Source: Pseudomonas putida
GTDB lineage: Bacteria; Pseudomonadota; Gammaproteobacteria; Pseudomonadales; Pseudomonadaceae
Direction: 5' to 3'
Length of the DNA: 64,000 bases
Assembly (NCBI RefSeq): GCF_016406145.1
Contig: NZ_CP066306.1
Location: 5,394,001 to 5,458,000, forward strand
This document shows positions 1 to 9,438 of the stretch, in pieces (position 1 is the stretch's first letter; each line of letters begins with the position of its first letter). Below the pieces are notes generated by a model. The model was not told the DNA's origin and did not search any database. It was given only the letters and a program-made list of their open reading frames with translations. A program made the translations under genes and the position numbers.

Positions 1-670
1 TGGTTTCCACACCGATCACTGCACCGTTTTCCTTGCGGAAACCGATCACTTCGGTCTGCTGGATCAGGTCCACGCCCAGGGCGTCGGCGGCACGGGCGTA
101 ACCCCAGGCCACGGCGTCGTGACGGGCGACGCCACCACGGCGCTGAACGGTAGCGCCGAGGATCGGGTAACGGGTGTTCTTCGAGCAGTCCAGGTACGGG
201 ATTTCGGCCGCGACCTGGGCGGTGTTGAGCAGTTCGCCATCGACGCCGTTGAGGCGGTTGGCGCTGACGCGGCGCTCGGAATCACGAATGTCCTGCAGGG
301 TATGGCACAGGTTGTAGACCCCGCGCTGGGAGAACATCACGTTGTAGTTGATGTCCTGGGACAGGCCCTCCCACAGCTTCATGGCATGCTCGTACAGCTG
401 GGCCGATTCGTCCCACAGGTAGTTGGAACGCACGATGGTGGTGTTACGGGCGGTGTTGCCGCCGCCCAGGTAACCTTTCTCGACCACCGCGACATTGGTG
501 ATGCCGTGTTCCTTGGCCAGGTAGTAGGCGGTGGCCAGGCCATGGCCGCCACCGCCGACGATGACCACGTCGTAGACCTTTTTAGGGGTCGGCGTGCGCC
601 ACATGCGCTGCCAGTTCTCGTGGTGGCTGAGGGAGTGTTTGAAGAGGCCGAAGCCCGAGTAGCGTTGCAT
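1..670 (-). CDS. soxB: Sarcosine oxidase beta subunit, N-terminal part (gene runs off the window)
   Basis: SoxB is the flavoprotein subunit of heterotetrameric sarcosine oxidase, which oxidatively demethylates sarcosine to glycine and passes the one-carbon unit to tetrahydrofolate. About 223 codons are visible from an ATG at 670 ([14 protein letters not shown]). The N-terminus carries the FAD dinucleotide-binding fold [18 protein letters not shown], followed by [17 protein letters not shown], as in SoxB. The 3' end lies outside the window, so subunits D, A and G cannot be seen. It follows glyA by 15 bases on the same strand. That fits one operon that makes glycine and then serine from the released methylene-THF. 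Identity is firm. Confidence 0.95.
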   Translation of the reverse strand, partial: MQRYSGFGLFKHSLSHHENWQRMWRTPTPKKVYDVVIVGGGGHGLATAYYLAKEHGITNVAVVEKGYLGGGNTARNTTIVRSNYLWDESAQLYEHAMKLWEGLSQDINYNVMFSQRGVYNLCHTLQDIRDSERRVSANRLNGVDGELLNTAQVAAEIPYLDCSKNTRYPILGATVQRRGGVARHDAVAWGYARAADALGVDLIQQTEVIGFRKENGAVIGVET

Positions 671-685
671 GGTCGTTTACTCCAC

Positions 686-1939
686 TCAGCGGTAAACAGG
701 GAAGTCTGTGCACAGAGCCGCGACGTTCTTCGCCACATCGGCTTCGACATCAGCGTCACCGAGGTTATCGAGGATGTCGCAGATCCAGCCGGCCAGGGCC
801 ACACACTGGGCGACCTTGAAGCCGCGTGTGGTGACAGCCGGGGTGCCGATGCGCAGGCCGGAAGTGACGAACGGCGACTGCGGGTCGTTCGGCACAGCGT
901 TTTTGTTGACGGTGATGTGCGCGCGGCCCAAGGCAGCGTCGGCATCTTTGCCGGTCAGGCCCTGGCGGATCAGGCTGACCAGGAACAGGTGGTTGTCGGT
1001 ACCGCCGGAGACCACGTCGTAGCCGCGGTCGATGAACACTTGGGCCATGGCCTGGGCGTTCTCGATGACCTGCTTCTGGTAGCTCTTGAACTCAGGCTCC
1101 TGAGCTTCCTTGAAGCACACAGCCTTGGCTGCGATGACGTGCATCAGCGGGCCGCCCTGGGCGCCGGGGAAGACGGCGGCGTTGAGCTTTTTCTCGATCT
1201 CTTCGTTCGACTTGGCCAGGATCAGGCCGCCACGTGGGCCGCGCAGGGTCTTGTGGGTAGTGGTGGTCACCACGTCGGCGAACGGGATCGGGTTCGGGTA
1301 CAGGCCAGCGGCAACCAGGCCGGCAACGTGGGCCATGTCGACGAACAACAGCGCACCGACCTTGTCTGCGATGGCGCGAAAACGCGGGAAGTCGAGGGTC
1401 TTGGAATAGGCCGAGAAGCCGGCAACGATCATCTTCGGCTTGTGCTCGACGGCCAGGCGCTCGACTTCGTCGTAGTCGATCAGACCGGTGTTGGTGTCGA
1501 TGCCGTATTGCACCGCGTTGTACAGCTTGCCCGAGGACGACACTTTGGCGCCGTGGGTCAGGTGGCCGCCGTGGGCCAGGCTCATGCCCAGGATGGTGTC
1601 ACCGGCCTGCAGCAGAGCCAGATACACGGCGCTGTTGGCCGAAGAGCCGGAATGTGGCTGAACGTTGGCGTAGTCGGCACCGAACAGCTGCTTGGCGCGC
1701 TCGATGGCCAGCGCCTCGACTTTGTCGACGTGCTCGCAGCCACCGTAGTAGCGCTTGCCTGGGTAGCCTTCGGCGTACTTGTTGGTCAGGCCGCTGCCTT
1801 GGGCCTGCATGACGCGCTTGCTGGTGTAGTTCTCCGAGGCGATCAGCTCGATGTGATCTTCCTGGCGCTGTTCTTCGGCATTCATCGCCGCCAGCAGTGC
1901 GTCGTCGTAACCCTGGATCTGGTCTTGCTTGCTGAACAT
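686..1939 (-). CDS. glyA: Serine hydroxymethyltransferase
   Basis: This PLP enzyme interconverts glycine plus 5,10-methylene-THF with serine plus THF. The 417 residues match the usual GlyA length. The PLP lysine is K230 in [16 protein letters not shown], and the substrate/cofactor motifs [10 protein letters not shown] and [11 protein letters not shown] are intact. I chose ATG 1939 ([10 protein letters not shown]) because GGGAG lies just upstream and a longer reading of 47 residues does not look like the family. The position directly upstream of soxB points to the catabolic GlyA copy that consumes sarcosine-derived glycine and C1 units; other glyA copies may exist elsewhere in the genome. Confidence 0.97.
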   Translation of the reverse strand: MFSKQDQIQGYDDALLAAMNAEEQRQEDHIELIASENYTSKRVMQAQGSGLTNKYAEGYPGKRYYGGCEHVDKVEALAIERAKQLFGADYANVQPHSGSSANSAVYLALLQAGDTILGMSLAHGGHLTHGAKVSSSGKLYNAVQYGIDTNTGLIDYDEVERLAVEHKPKMIVAGFSAYSKTLDFPRFRAIADKVGALLFVDMAHVAGLVAAGLYPNPIPFADVVTTTTHKTLRGPRGGLILAKSNEEIEKKLNAAVFPGAQGGPLMHVIAAKAVCFKEAQEPEFKSYQKQVIENAQAMAQVFIDRGYDVVSGGTDNHLFLVSLIRQGLTGKDADAALGRAHITVNKNAVPNDPQSPFVTSGLRIGTPAVTTRGFKVAQCVALAGWICDILDNLGDADVEADVAKNVAALCTDFPVYR

Positions 1940-2086
1940 CGTGGTTCTCCCGGCAGCGATCGTTTCTTGTCTGTAGAGCACTGTGGCCCTTTGTGGCGAT
2001 GGTATGACTGGCCGGGGTGGGTCAGATGCCTGCGCACGCCTTGCAATGGCGCGTTTACGACATTCACCCGTCGGTTGCACAAATCC

Positions 2087-2206
2087 CTGTAGGAGCGGCC
2101 TTGCGTCGCGAATGGGTCGCGCAGCGGCCCCAAGCTTCAGCAGCGCTTAAGCAATGGCTGGGGTCGCGTCGCGACCCTTTCGCGACGCAAGGCCGCTCCT
2201 ACATAG
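2087..2206. repeat. REP-type inverted repeat pair
   Basis: Two copies of the GTAGGAGCGGCCTTGCGTCGCG-type unit face each other (about 2088-2131 and 2159-2204) between the divergent glyA and ltaE genes. The same unit recurs at many gene ends in this window. It is probably a dispersed extragenic palindrome that can form a long hairpin, not a gene. Confidence 0.85.
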
Positions 2207-2263
2207 GCAACCGCTGAATCGATGGTTTAGAGTGCTGTTCTGCGTTGTTCACAGGACCGTGTC

Positions 2264-3304
2264 ATGACAGATAAAAGCCAACAATTCGCCAGCGACAATT
2301 ATTCCGGTATCTGCCCCGAAGCCTGGGCAGCGATGGAAAAGGCCAACATGGGCCACGACCGCGCCTACGGCGACGACCAGTGGACCGAGCGTGCCGCACA
2401 GTACTTCCGCGAGCTGTTCGAAACCGACTGCGAAGTGTTTTTCGCCTTCAACGGCACCGCGGCCAATTCGCTGGCCCTGGCCTCGCTGTGCCAGAGCTAC
2501 CACAGCGTGATCTGCTCCGAAACCGCCCACGTAGAGACCGACGAATGCGGCGCGCCGGAGTTTTTCTCCAACGGTTCCAAGCTGCTCACCGCGCCCAGCG
2601 TCAACGGCAAGCTGACGCCACAATCAATTCGTGAAGTGGCGCTCAAGCGCCAGGACATCCACTACCCCAAGCCACGCGTGGTGACCCTCACCCAGGCCAC
2701 CGAAGTGGGCACCGTGTACCGCCCCGATGAGCTCAAGGCGATCAGCGCCACCTGCAAGGAGCTGGGCCTGAACCTGCATATGGACGGCGCGCGGTTCACC
2801 AATGCCTGCGCATTTCTTGGCTGCAGCCCGGCCGAGCTGACCTGGAAGGCGGGCGTGGATGTGCTGTGTTTTGGCGGCACCAAGAACGGCATGGCGGTGG
2901 GTGAAGCGATCCTGTTCTTCAACCGCGACCTGGCCGAAGACTTCGACTACCGTTGCAAGCAGGCCGGGCAACTGGCCTCGAAGATGCGCTTTTTGTCGGC
3001 GCCCTGGGTCGGGCTGCTGGAAGACGGCGCCTGGCTGCGCCATGGCAACCACGCCAACCGTTGCGCACAATTGCTGGCGTCGTTGGTGAGTGACCTGCCG
3101 GGGGTGGAGCTGATGTTCCCGGTGGAGGCCAACGGGGTGTTCCTGCAGATGCCGGAGCCGGCGCTGGAAGCACTGCGTGGCAAGGGCTGGCGGTTCTACA
3201 CCTTCATTGGCAGTGGCGGGGCGCGGTTCATGTGCTCCTGGGATACCGAAGAGGCACGCGTACGCGAGCTGGCGGCGGATATTCGCAACATCATCGGCGC
3301 CTGA
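2264..3304 (+). CDS. ltaE: Low-specificity L-threonine aldolase
   Basis: This PLP-dependent aldolase cleaves L-threonine and L-allo-threonine to glycine and acetaldehyde. Its 346 residues agree with the characterised P. putida enzyme. The PLP lysine is K207 in LCFGGTKNGMAVGEA, and the cofactor-holding segments FAFNGTAANSLALAS and HMDGARFTNA are present. It is read divergently from glyA-soxB, beside other glycine-producing genes. This placement suggests a role in feeding the glycine/serine pool, but no shared operator was identified. Confidence 0.96.
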   Translation: MTDKSQQFASDNYSGICPEAWAAMEKANMGHDRAYGDDQWTERAAQYFRELFETDCEVFFAFNGTAANSLALASLCQSYHSVICSETAHVETDECGAPEFFSNGSKLLTAPSVNGKLTPQSIREVALKRQDIHYPKPRVVTLTQATEVGTVYRPDELKAISATCKELGLNLHMDGARFTNACAFLGCSPAELTWKAGVDVLCFGGTKNGMAVGEAILFFNRDLAEDFDYRCKQAGQLASKMRFLSAPWVGLLEDGAWLRHGNHANRCAQLLASLVSDLPGVELMFPVEANGVFLQMPEPALEALRGKGWRFYTFIGSGGARFMCSWDTEEARVRELAADIRNIIGA

Positions 3305-3312
3305 CAGCTTGC

Positions 3313-3377
3313 CGGGAGGGCTTTGCCCTCCTTTCGCGACGCAAGGCCGCTCCTACAGAATGCTGTAGGAGCGGCCC
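3313..3377. repeat. REP-type hairpin pair at the ltaE end
   Basis: A GGGAGGGC/GCCCTCC hairpin (3313-3331) is followed by two facing REP units that share GTAGGAGCGGCC. It lies between the convergent ltaE and chemoreceptor genes and may end transcription on both strands. Confidence 0.75.
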
Positions 3378-3384
3378 CAGCGAT

Positions 3385-5322
3385 CTAAAGTTTGAACCCG
3401 CCCATCTGCCGCGCAAGATCATCGGCCAGCCCACGCAACGCCTGGCACTCCTCGCGACACCCCTGCACTTCCGCCGCCGTTTCCCTGGCCAGGTCAGAAA
3501 TCCCCTGCACCGTCCGGTTGATCTCCTCGGTCACCGCCGACTGCTCTTCCGTCGCCGTTGCCACCTGATGGTTCATGTCGCTGATGTGCTCGACCTGGTC
3601 GGTAATCGCCCCCAACGAGGCGCCGGTTCGCTGGCTCGACTCCACGCCACTGCCCGTCGCCTGCTGCCCCGCGTGCATCGACGTTACCGCCGAACCCGCC
3701 CCGTGCTTGAGGCGCTGGATCATCTGCTGGACTTCATCCGTCGACACCTGGGTACGACGTGCCAGCGTCCGCACCTCATCGGCCACCACGGCAAAGCCAC
3801 GCCCCATCTCCCCTGCTCGCGCCGCCTCGATGGCAGCGTTGAGCGCCAGCAGGTTGGTCTGTTCGGAAATGCTGCGGATCACCGCCAATACTTCATCGAT
3901 AGAGGCGACTTCGTCGGCCAATTGCGCCACCGCATCCGCAGCCTTGCCGATGTCACCCGACATGCCCTCGATACCCTGGATCGAACGGCGCACCACTTCA
4001 CGCGCCTGCAAGGCTTCGTCCCGCGCTGACTGCGAAGCCTGCGCAGCATCGCCGGCGTTGCGGGCAATGTCCTGCACGGTCAGCCCCATTTCGTGCACGG
4101 CGGTGGCAACCATTTCGGTCATTTCCTGCTGCCGCCCGGAACGTTCGGCCGTGTTGTCCACCACCTGAGTCACCTGTTCGACAGCCCGATGCAAGCGCTC
4201 GGTGGTGCGCAGCACCTCGCCGATCAGCCCGCGCTGGCTGTCGAGAAAACGGTTGAAGCCGCGGGCCAGATCGCCCAGTTCGTCCTGACGCGAATCGTCC
4301 AGGCGATGGCTGAGGTCACCCGCACCGCTGCCAATCTGCACCAGCGCGGCGGTCACACGGCGAATAGGCCGCACCAGCCCGCGCGCCAGCAGCACCACCA
4401 GCAAAAGCGAGAGCAGCGCCACACCACCACCGATCGCCGTGGTGAGCCAAACCGCCTGACGCATCTGCGCATAGATCTCTGCCTCAGGCACCTCGGCAAC
4501 CAAGGTCCAGTTCAGGTCGCGCAGGGGCAAGCCCAAGGCCAGATAGCCTTCGCCTTCACGCTGGAAACGGCTGGTGCGCAAGCCCTGCTCACCACTCATC
4601 ACCACCTTGGCGGCCTGTTCATCGAGCTGCTGCGCGAGCTGTCGCTTGCCGCTGAAGGCATTGTCCGGATGCACCTGGATCAAGCCATCGTTGCGTACCA
4701 GAAACACCTTGCCGTGCTCGCCAAAGCTGAAGTCGTGGATAAGTTTCGACAGCTCGGTCATGCGCAGGCCCATGCCGGCCACACCGACCAGCTTGCCGTC
4801 CTTTTCCACGCGGTAGTCGATGAACAGCGCCAGCTCGCCGGTAGCGCCGTCGATATCGATATTGATCAGGCGCTCGGCGCCACTGTCGATGTAGCCGTAA
4901 AACCACTTGTCTTTGGGGTTGTCACGGCTGAGGGTGCGGTCCAAGCCATTCTCGTTGTAGTAGTGGCCGGTCTCGGTCGAGGCGAAGAGTGTGGTGAAGG
5001 CCTGGTTGCGCTGCTTGGCGGCCTGCAGGTATTCGATAAAGCGCGGCATTTCGCCAGCATCTTCACCGGCGGCCAGCCAATCACGCAGCAGCGTGTTGCC
5101 GGCGATGTCGGCTGCGGCTACCAGCGGCTGGCCAAGCATTCGCTCGATGTCGTTGCGGATGGCTTCGATGCTGGCCGGCAGCGCCGTGTCCACCAGGTAG
5201 CGATCGGTGAGGCGGTTGAGCGCCACGGTGAAAATGATCACGACCACCAGGATGCTCGCCAGCAGGGCCGCGCCCATGCTCGCGATCAACTGCCACTGGA
5301 TACTTCGACGCCAGATACCCAT
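3385..5322 (-). CDS. Methyl-accepting chemotaxis receptor with dCache ligand domain (McpH-like by position)
   Basis: This transmembrane chemoreceptor signals to CheA/CheW. The start ATG 5322 ([10 protein letters not shown]) has GGAGGAAG upstream and gives 645 residues. Layout: TM1 about 15-36, a periplasmic dCache-type region about 37-285, TM2 about 292-314, HAMP about 315-370, then a signalling hairpin whose tip is [18 protein letters not shown]. The dCache pocket region carries [12 protein letters not shown] and later FIDYRV. Its place next to ltaE, glyA and soxB corresponds, as I remember it, to P. putida KT2440 McpH, a receptor for metabolisable purines. That assignment rests on synteny and is unproven here. 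Confidence 0.9.
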   Translation of the reverse strand: MGIWRRSIQWQLIASMGAALLASILVVVIIFTVALNRLTDRYLVDTALPASIEAIRNDIERMLGQPLVAAADIAGNTLLRDWLAAGEDAGEMPRFIEYLQAAKQRNQAFTTLFASTETGHYYNENGLDRTLSRDNPKDKWFYGYIDSGAERLINIDIDGATGELALFIDYRVEKDGKLVGVAGMGLRMTELSKLIHDFSFGEHGKVFLVRNDGLIQVHPDNAFSGKRQLAQQLDEQAAKVVMSGEQGLRTSRFQREGEGYLALGLPLRDLNWTLVAEVPEAEIYAQMRQAVWLTTAIGGGVALLSLLLVVLLARGLVRPIRRVTAALVQIGSGAGDLSHRLDDSRQDELGDLARGFNRFLDSQRGLIGEVLRTTERLHRAVEQVTQVVDNTAERSGRQQEMTEMVATAVHEMGLTVQDIARNAGDAAQASQSARDEALQAREVVRRSIQGIEGMSGDIGKAADAVAQLADEVASIDEVLAVIRSISEQTNLLALNAAIEAARAGEMGRGFAVVADEVRTLARRTQVSTDEVQQMIQRLKHGAGSAVTSMHAGQQATGSGVESSQRTGASLGAITDQVEHISDMNHQVATATEEQSAVTEEINRTVQGISDLARETAAEVQGCREECQALRGLADDLARQMGGFKL

Positions 5323-5357
5323 GCCCCTTCCTCCCCAGGAATTTTTGTTTGGGGGAA

Positions 5358-5369
5358 AGTGTATACACT
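5358..5369. promoter_or_regulatory. 12-bp perfect palindrome upstream of the chemoreceptor
   Basis: AGTGTATACACT is a perfect palindrome 36-47 bases upstream of the receptor start codon. Its TGTATACA core resembles operators of GntR-family repressors, so it may be a regulator site. No binding protein is identified. Confidence 0.4.
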
Positions 5370-5458
5370 CAGGTATCCAGTTATACCAGCGATCTGCAAC
5401 AAGGATGGAGACGCCGTGGGGCAGGCAAGCCTGTACCCACAGCGTTGTCGGTGTGCTC

Positions 5459-5761
5459 TTACTGTTCGGCGATGGTCCGAACGATGGCGTCCACCGTGGC
5501 GTCGATCTGCGCCTGTGTACGCTCAAGGGTCTGCTGATGTTCCTTCTGCAGTTCAACCTGCTTGGAACACAGATTCAGGGCGGCCAGCACCAGCAGCTTG
5601 TCGCCGATCAGGGTCGGGTACGAACGTTTGGTTTCGGCAAGGGCGGTGTTGAGCATGCGTACCGCCTGCGCCAGGGTTTCTTCCTGGCCTTCGGGCGCCT
5701 TGATCGAATAATCGTTGCCGAGGATCGACACGACATTGACCGGCTGCGCTTGCAGTCTCAT
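5459..5761 (-). CDS. zapA: ZapA family cell-division protein
   Basis: ZapA bundles FtsZ protofilaments at midcell. The 100-residue product fits the family: an N-terminal head ([20 protein letters not shown]), then [28 protein letters not shown], then a long C-terminal coiled coil. It overlaps the upstream coiled-coil gene by ATGA. The pair is flanked by two chemoreceptor genes, not by the 6S RNA/ygfA context I would expect for the main zapA, so this may be a second copy. Confidence 0.85.
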   Translation of the reverse strand: MRLQAQPVNVVSILGNDYSIKAPEGQEETLAQAVRMLNTALAETKRSYPTLIGDKLLVLAALNLCSKQVELQKEHQQTLERTQAQIDATVDAIVRTIAEQ

Positions 5762-5988
5762 GCGCCGACGACACCTGCACTGGCGCGCTCAACCAGCGCC
5801 TGGATGCGCGCGGCGGTGGCGCCGTGCTTCTCTTCCTGCTCCATCAGCGACAGTTGCAGGGTTTCGTTCTCTTCCTTGGCCTGGGCCAGTTCCTGGCCAA
5901 GGGTGGTGTTCTGCTCGGTGAGTTGAGCGTTTTTCTGCATCAGGTCGCTGACCAGTTGCTCGAGTTGATTCAGGGAGGCTTCCAGCAT
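5758..5988 (-). CDS. TIGR02449-type small coiled-coil protein
   Basis: This 76-residue protein is almost entirely heptad-like (LNQLEQLVSDLMQKNAQL, then QNTTLGQELAQAKEENETL). It resembles the small ZapB-like coiled-coil proteins encoded just before zapA in pseudomonads. The start ATG 5988 (MLEASLNQL) was chosen over a longer reading whose first 27 residues look unrelated. It shares ATGA with zapA, so the two are translationally coupled. A role in Z-ring assembly is inferred from partnership only. Confidence 0.8.
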   Translation of the reverse strand: MLEASLNQLEQLVSDLMQKNAQLTEQNTTLGQELAQAKEENETLQLSLMEQEEKHGATAARIQALVERASAGVVGA

Positions 5989-6264
5989 GGGGTCTATCTC
6001 GGGTTGTTGCAAAGGGCGCACACGATAAAGAAAAGTGTGAGCCCTCGCCATTAAATATCGGAATCTCAAGGTTTCTATCCCGCAGATTGACAGGGTATCG
6101 GGCCCCTTGTTCCGACCTGGGTCAACCGCCGGTCAGGTAAATGGATAGCTGGCTCACAACTTTCGCCGTTCACGCTCAAGACTGGCCGGTCACGACCGAT
6201 AGCCAGGTAAGTCATATTTCGTCGCATGGAACGCGTCCACTTCTCTGTCTGGATTCTTCCTTCC

Positions 6265-7890
6265 ATGTCCCTACGCAACATGAATATCGCCCCGCGCGCC
6301 CTGCTCGGGTTCGCCCTGATCGGCTTGCTCATGCTCGGCCTTGGCGTCTTCTCGCTCATGCAGATGGGCAACATCCGCCAGGCGGGCCTTGCCATCGAAA
6401 ACATCAGCGTGCCCAGTATCAAGACCCTGGACGAACTGACCTCGCTCAACCTGCGCCTGCGCACCCTCTCCTACCGCTTGATGCTCAACCGCGAGCCGGA
6501 AGTCCAGCGCGACACCCTCAACCTGCTGGACCAGCGCAACGCCGAGATCGACCGTGCTCGCCAGGCCTACCTGCCCCTGATCAGCGCCGCAGACGAACAG
6601 GCCGCCTTCGACCAGTACACCGAGCTGCTAAACCAGTACCGTCAGCTGGAGTCGCGCATGCGCAGCCTGAGCCAGGCCAACCGCACCGATGAGCTGCGTG
6701 ATCTGCTCAACCGCGACCTGCTGGCCAATTCCGAGCAGATCAACAAGGTCATGAACACCTTGGTGCGCATCAACACAGAACAGACGCGCGCAACCAACGA
6801 AACCGCTGCCAATCAGTATGCCGCGGCCTTCGCGTTGGTGATCGGCCTGCTGATTGCCGCAGCCGTGCTGACCTTCCTCTGCGCGTTGCTGCTGACCCGC
6901 AGCATCGTCAAGCCGATCGACGAAGCCCTCCTAGCCGCCGAGCAGATTGCCGACGGTGACCTGACCCATATCATCCGCGCCGAAGGCTCCGATGAGGCCG
7001 CACGCCTGCTGCGCGCGATGGCGCGCATGCAGGAAAAATTGCGTGACACCCTGCAGCTGATTGCTGGCTCCGCTACCCAGCTGGCGTCGGCCGCCGAAGA
7101 GCTGAACGCCGTTACCGACGAGAGCGCGCGAGGCCTGCAACAGCAGAACAACGAAATCGAGCAGGCCGCCACGGCGGTGACCGAGATGACCAGCGCCGTC
7201 GAGGAAGTGGCACGTAACGCTGTAAGCACCTCAGAAGCCTCCAGCGAAGCCAGCCGCTCGACCGGCGACGGCCGTGACCTGGTGCTGGAAACCGTGGGTG
7301 CCATCGAGCGGATGAGCGGTGATGTGCAGGCTACGGCCAAACTGATCACCCACTTGGCCGAACAATCGCGCGACATCGGCAAGGTACTGGATGTCATCCG
7401 TGGCCTGGCCGACCAGACCAATCTGCTGGCGCTCAACGCTGCGATCGAGGCAGCCCGCGCGGGTGAAGCAGGCCGTGGCTTTGCCGTGGTGGCAGACGAG
7501 GTGCGCGCACTGGCCCACCGCACCCAGCAGTCGACCAGCGAAATTGAACGGATGATCGGCAGCATCCAAGGCGGCACCGAACAGGCGGTCGAATCGATGC
7601 GCACAAGCACCGAACGCGCCGAGTCGACGCTGAATATCGCCAAGGGCGCCGGCATGGCGCTGGACACCATCGCCGGGGCAGTGGCGCAGATCAATGAACG
7701 CAACCTGGTAATCGCCAGCGCGGCGGAAGAACAGGCCCAAGTGGCGCGGGAAGTGGACCGCAACCTGGTGAATATCAATGACCTTTCGGTGCAGAGCGCA
7801 ACCGGCGCGCACCAGACCAGCGCGGCGAGTGCAGAGCTGTCGCGCCTGGCTGTGGATCTGAATGGGCTGGTGGCACGTTTTCGCACCTGA
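6265..7890 (+). CDS. Methyl-accepting chemotaxis receptor with four-helix-bundle sensor
   Basis: This chemoreceptor has 541 residues from ATG 6265 ([10 protein letters not shown]); an upstream ATG at 6226 would add 13 residues. Layout: TM1 about 12-34, a periplasmic helical region about 35-188 of the 4HB_MCP type, TM2 about 190-215 ([20 protein letters not shown]), HAMP, and a cytoplasmic methyl-accepting hairpin with tip [20 protein letters not shown]. No C-terminal CheR-binding pentapeptide is visible. The ligand cannot be read from sequence. Its position beside gbcAB suggests, without proving, a quaternary amine or related compound. Confidence 0.92.
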   Translation: MSLRNMNIAPRALLGFALIGLLMLGLGVFSLMQMGNIRQAGLAIENISVPSIKTLDELTSLNLRLRTLSYRLMLNREPEVQRDTLNLLDQRNAEIDRARQAYLPLISAADEQAAFDQYTELLNQYRQLESRMRSLSQANRTDELRDLLNRDLLANSEQINKVMNTLVRINTEQTRATNETAANQYAAAFALVIGLLIAAAVLTFLCALLLTRSIVKPIDEALLAAEQIADGDLTHIIRAEGSDEAARLLRAMARMQEKLRDTLQLIAGSATQLASAAEELNAVTDESARGLQQQNNEIEQAATAVTEMTSAVEEVARNAVSTSEASSEASRSTGDGRDLVLETVGAIERMSGDVQATAKLITHLAEQSRDIGKVLDVIRGLADQTNLLALNAAIEAARAGEAGRGFAVVADEVRALAHRTQQSTSEIERMIGSIQGGTEQAVESMRTSTERAESTLNIAKGAGMALDTIAGAVAQINERNLVIASAAEEQAQVAREVDRNLVNINDLSVQSATGAHQTSAASAELSRLAVDLNGLVARFRT

Positions 7891-7898
7891 CATCGCCG

Positions 7899-8028
7899 GG
7901 GCCGCTTTGCGGCCCAATCGCCGGCAAGCCGGCTCCCACAGAGATCTGTGCCAGCTGTGCCATTGACAGCAGCGCTACGGAACCTTGTGGGAGTCGGCTT
8001 GCCGGCGATTGGGCTGCAAGGCAGCCCC
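7899..8028. repeat. REP-type inverted repeat pair
   Basis: Facing units of the ATCGCCGGCAAGCCGGCTCC type (7917-7940 and 7986-8013), each flanked by a GGGCTGC-type hairpin, lie between the convergent receptor and gbcB genes. Confidence 0.85.
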
Positions 8029-8041
8029 AGCAATTTCCGGA

Positions 8042-9142
8042 TCAGTAATCGATCCGCACATCCCCTTTCGGCACGCTGCAGCAAGACAGAATGTAGCCCT
8101 CGGCTTCGTCCTCTTCGGTGATACCGCCGTTGTGCTCCATTTCCACTTCCCCGCCCAGCTTGAGCACCTTGCACGTCCCGCAAATGCCCATACCGCAGGC
8201 TTTCGGAATCATCAGGCCAACCTTCGCCGCCGCCGCATGCACGGTCTCGCCCGGGGCAACCCGGATGCTCTTCTCGCTGCCGATGAACTCCACCAGGTTG
8301 AGCTCGGAAACGTCCACTTCCGGCGCATCGGCCGCCTGCTCGGCATGCTCCACGGCGTCGGCCTTGGCCTCTGCCGGCGTCGCACCGAACGACTCCTCGT
8401 GGTAGTTCTTCATGTCAAAACCGACGGCCTCGAGCATGCGCTTGACCGCAGTCATGTATGGCGTCGGGCCGCAGCAGAACACCGTGCGCTCCATGTAATC
8501 GGGCGCAATCAACTCCATAAGCCGCTGGTTCAGATAGCCGCGATAACCCGCCCATGGCTCACCCAGGCCGTGCTTCTCGCAAATGATGTGCAGGCTGAAG
8601 TTGGGGATGCGTGAAGCCATCTGCTCCAGTTCGCGGTGGTAGATGATGTCTTTCGGTGAACGGGCGCTGTGCACGAAGACCATGTCGACATTGGCGTTGG
8701 TGTCGTAGAACCAGCGCGCCATGGACATCACCGGCGTAATACCGACACCGCCGGAGAGGTACAGCACCTTGGCCGCCGGGAAGTCGATGGCGTTGAACAG
8801 CCCCACCGGGCCGTGCACCGGCACTTCAAGGCCTTCGTGCATGGTGTCGTGCAGGTAGTTGGACACATGCCCGCCTGGCACCCGCTTGACCGTGATCGAG
8901 AAGCTGTAGGGCACCGACGGCGAACTGGAGATGGTGTAAGAGCGCATCACCGGCTTGCCTTCGATCTCCAGCTCCAGGGTGACGAACTGCCCAGGCTTGA
9001 AGAAGAACATGATCGGCTGGTCGGCCATGAAGCAGAAGGTGCGCACGTCCCAGGTCTCCTGGATGACCTTGACGCAGCGCACGATGTGGCGGCCATTGGC
9101 CCAGGTCTGGGTGGTGACCGGATTGAGGAAAGTATCGGACAT
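8042..9142 (-). CDS. gbcB: Glycine betaine demethylase, reductase component
   Basis: This is the NAD(P)H-dependent electron-transfer partner of the Rieske oxygenase GbcA. The 366-residue protein has an FAD-binding barrel with RSYTISSSPS, a pyridine-nucleotide domain with YLSGGVGITPVMSMARWF and VFCCGPTPY, and a C-terminal plant-type [2Fe-2S] domain with CGMGICGTC plus a distal cysteine in ILSCCS. Start ATG 9142 sits six bases after GGAG; ATG 9148 would touch that site directly, so it is less likely. It is transcribed divergently from gbcA across about 300 bases that hold a candidate GbdR site. Confidence 0.96.
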   Translation of the reverse strand: MSDTFLNPVTTQTWANGRHIVRCVKVIQETWDVRTFCFMADQPIMFFFKPGQFVTLELEIEGKPVMRSYTISSSPSVPYSFSITVKRVPGGHVSNYLHDTMHEGLEVPVHGPVGLFNAIDFPAAKVLYLSGGVGITPVMSMARWFYDTNANVDMVFVHSARSPKDIIYHRELEQMASRIPNFSLHIICEKHGLGEPWAGYRGYLNQRLMELIAPDYMERTVFCCGPTPYMTAVKRMLEAVGFDMKNYHEESFGATPAEAKADAVEHAEQAADAPEVDVSELNLVEFIGSEKSIRVAPGETVHAAAAKVGLMIPKACGMGICGTCKVLKLGGEVEMEHNGGITEEDEAEGYILSCCSVPKGDVRIDY

Positions 9143-9221
9143 GTTCATCTCCAGCGGCCGACAATTGGCCCTTTTCATGGCTGCGATAATGCGCAAGCTG
9201 AAGGCGCCGCACATTCCTGCC

Positions 9222-9248
9222 TGCGACATCGGCGTGCTTATCGCGACC
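9222..9248. promoter_or_regulatory. Candidate GbdR (AraC-type) site in the gbcA/gbcB divergent region
   Basis: The segment TGCGACATCG-N11-GCGACC contains two direct GCGAC half-sites 20 bases apart. A nearly identical element (TGCGACATCG-N12-GCGACC) lies upstream of cbcX at 32047-32074. Direct repeats about two helical turns apart suit AraC-family activators, and both downstream operons belong to the known GbdR regulon in P. aeruginosa. The one-base spacing difference is a caution. Confidence 0.45.
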
Positions 9249-9438
9249 AGCCCCGTGCTACAAGGGCTGGCGCGTCGTAATTCAAATCGGCCATGTCGCC
9301 CATGGATACGGTTCGCGGCGTCTTCGGACGCACACTCCACGGCAAAAGAACCTGCTGTTTTTTGACAGATGCTCTTGCGGCACCACAACAACGATTAGCC
9401 ACCTTTTGCCGGCCGCATACGGCCCCGAGGATTACACG

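Noticed and set aside
119-2092. A 657-codon open frame on the plus strand across soxB and glyA
   Set aside because: It is antisense to two clearly recognisable genes, which explain the codon pattern.
2087-2206. CRISPR array
   Set aside because: The repeats are inverted pairs at gene ends, with no regular direct repeats and spacers.
5323-5458. Possible 6S RNA next to zapA
   Set aside because: Only 136 bases separate zapA and the receptor gene, less than the usual 6S length, and no typical open-bubble fold was seen.
4093-5652. A 519-codon plus-strand frame opposite the first chemoreceptor
   Set aside because: Shadow of the receptor gene and the start of zapA; no family features.
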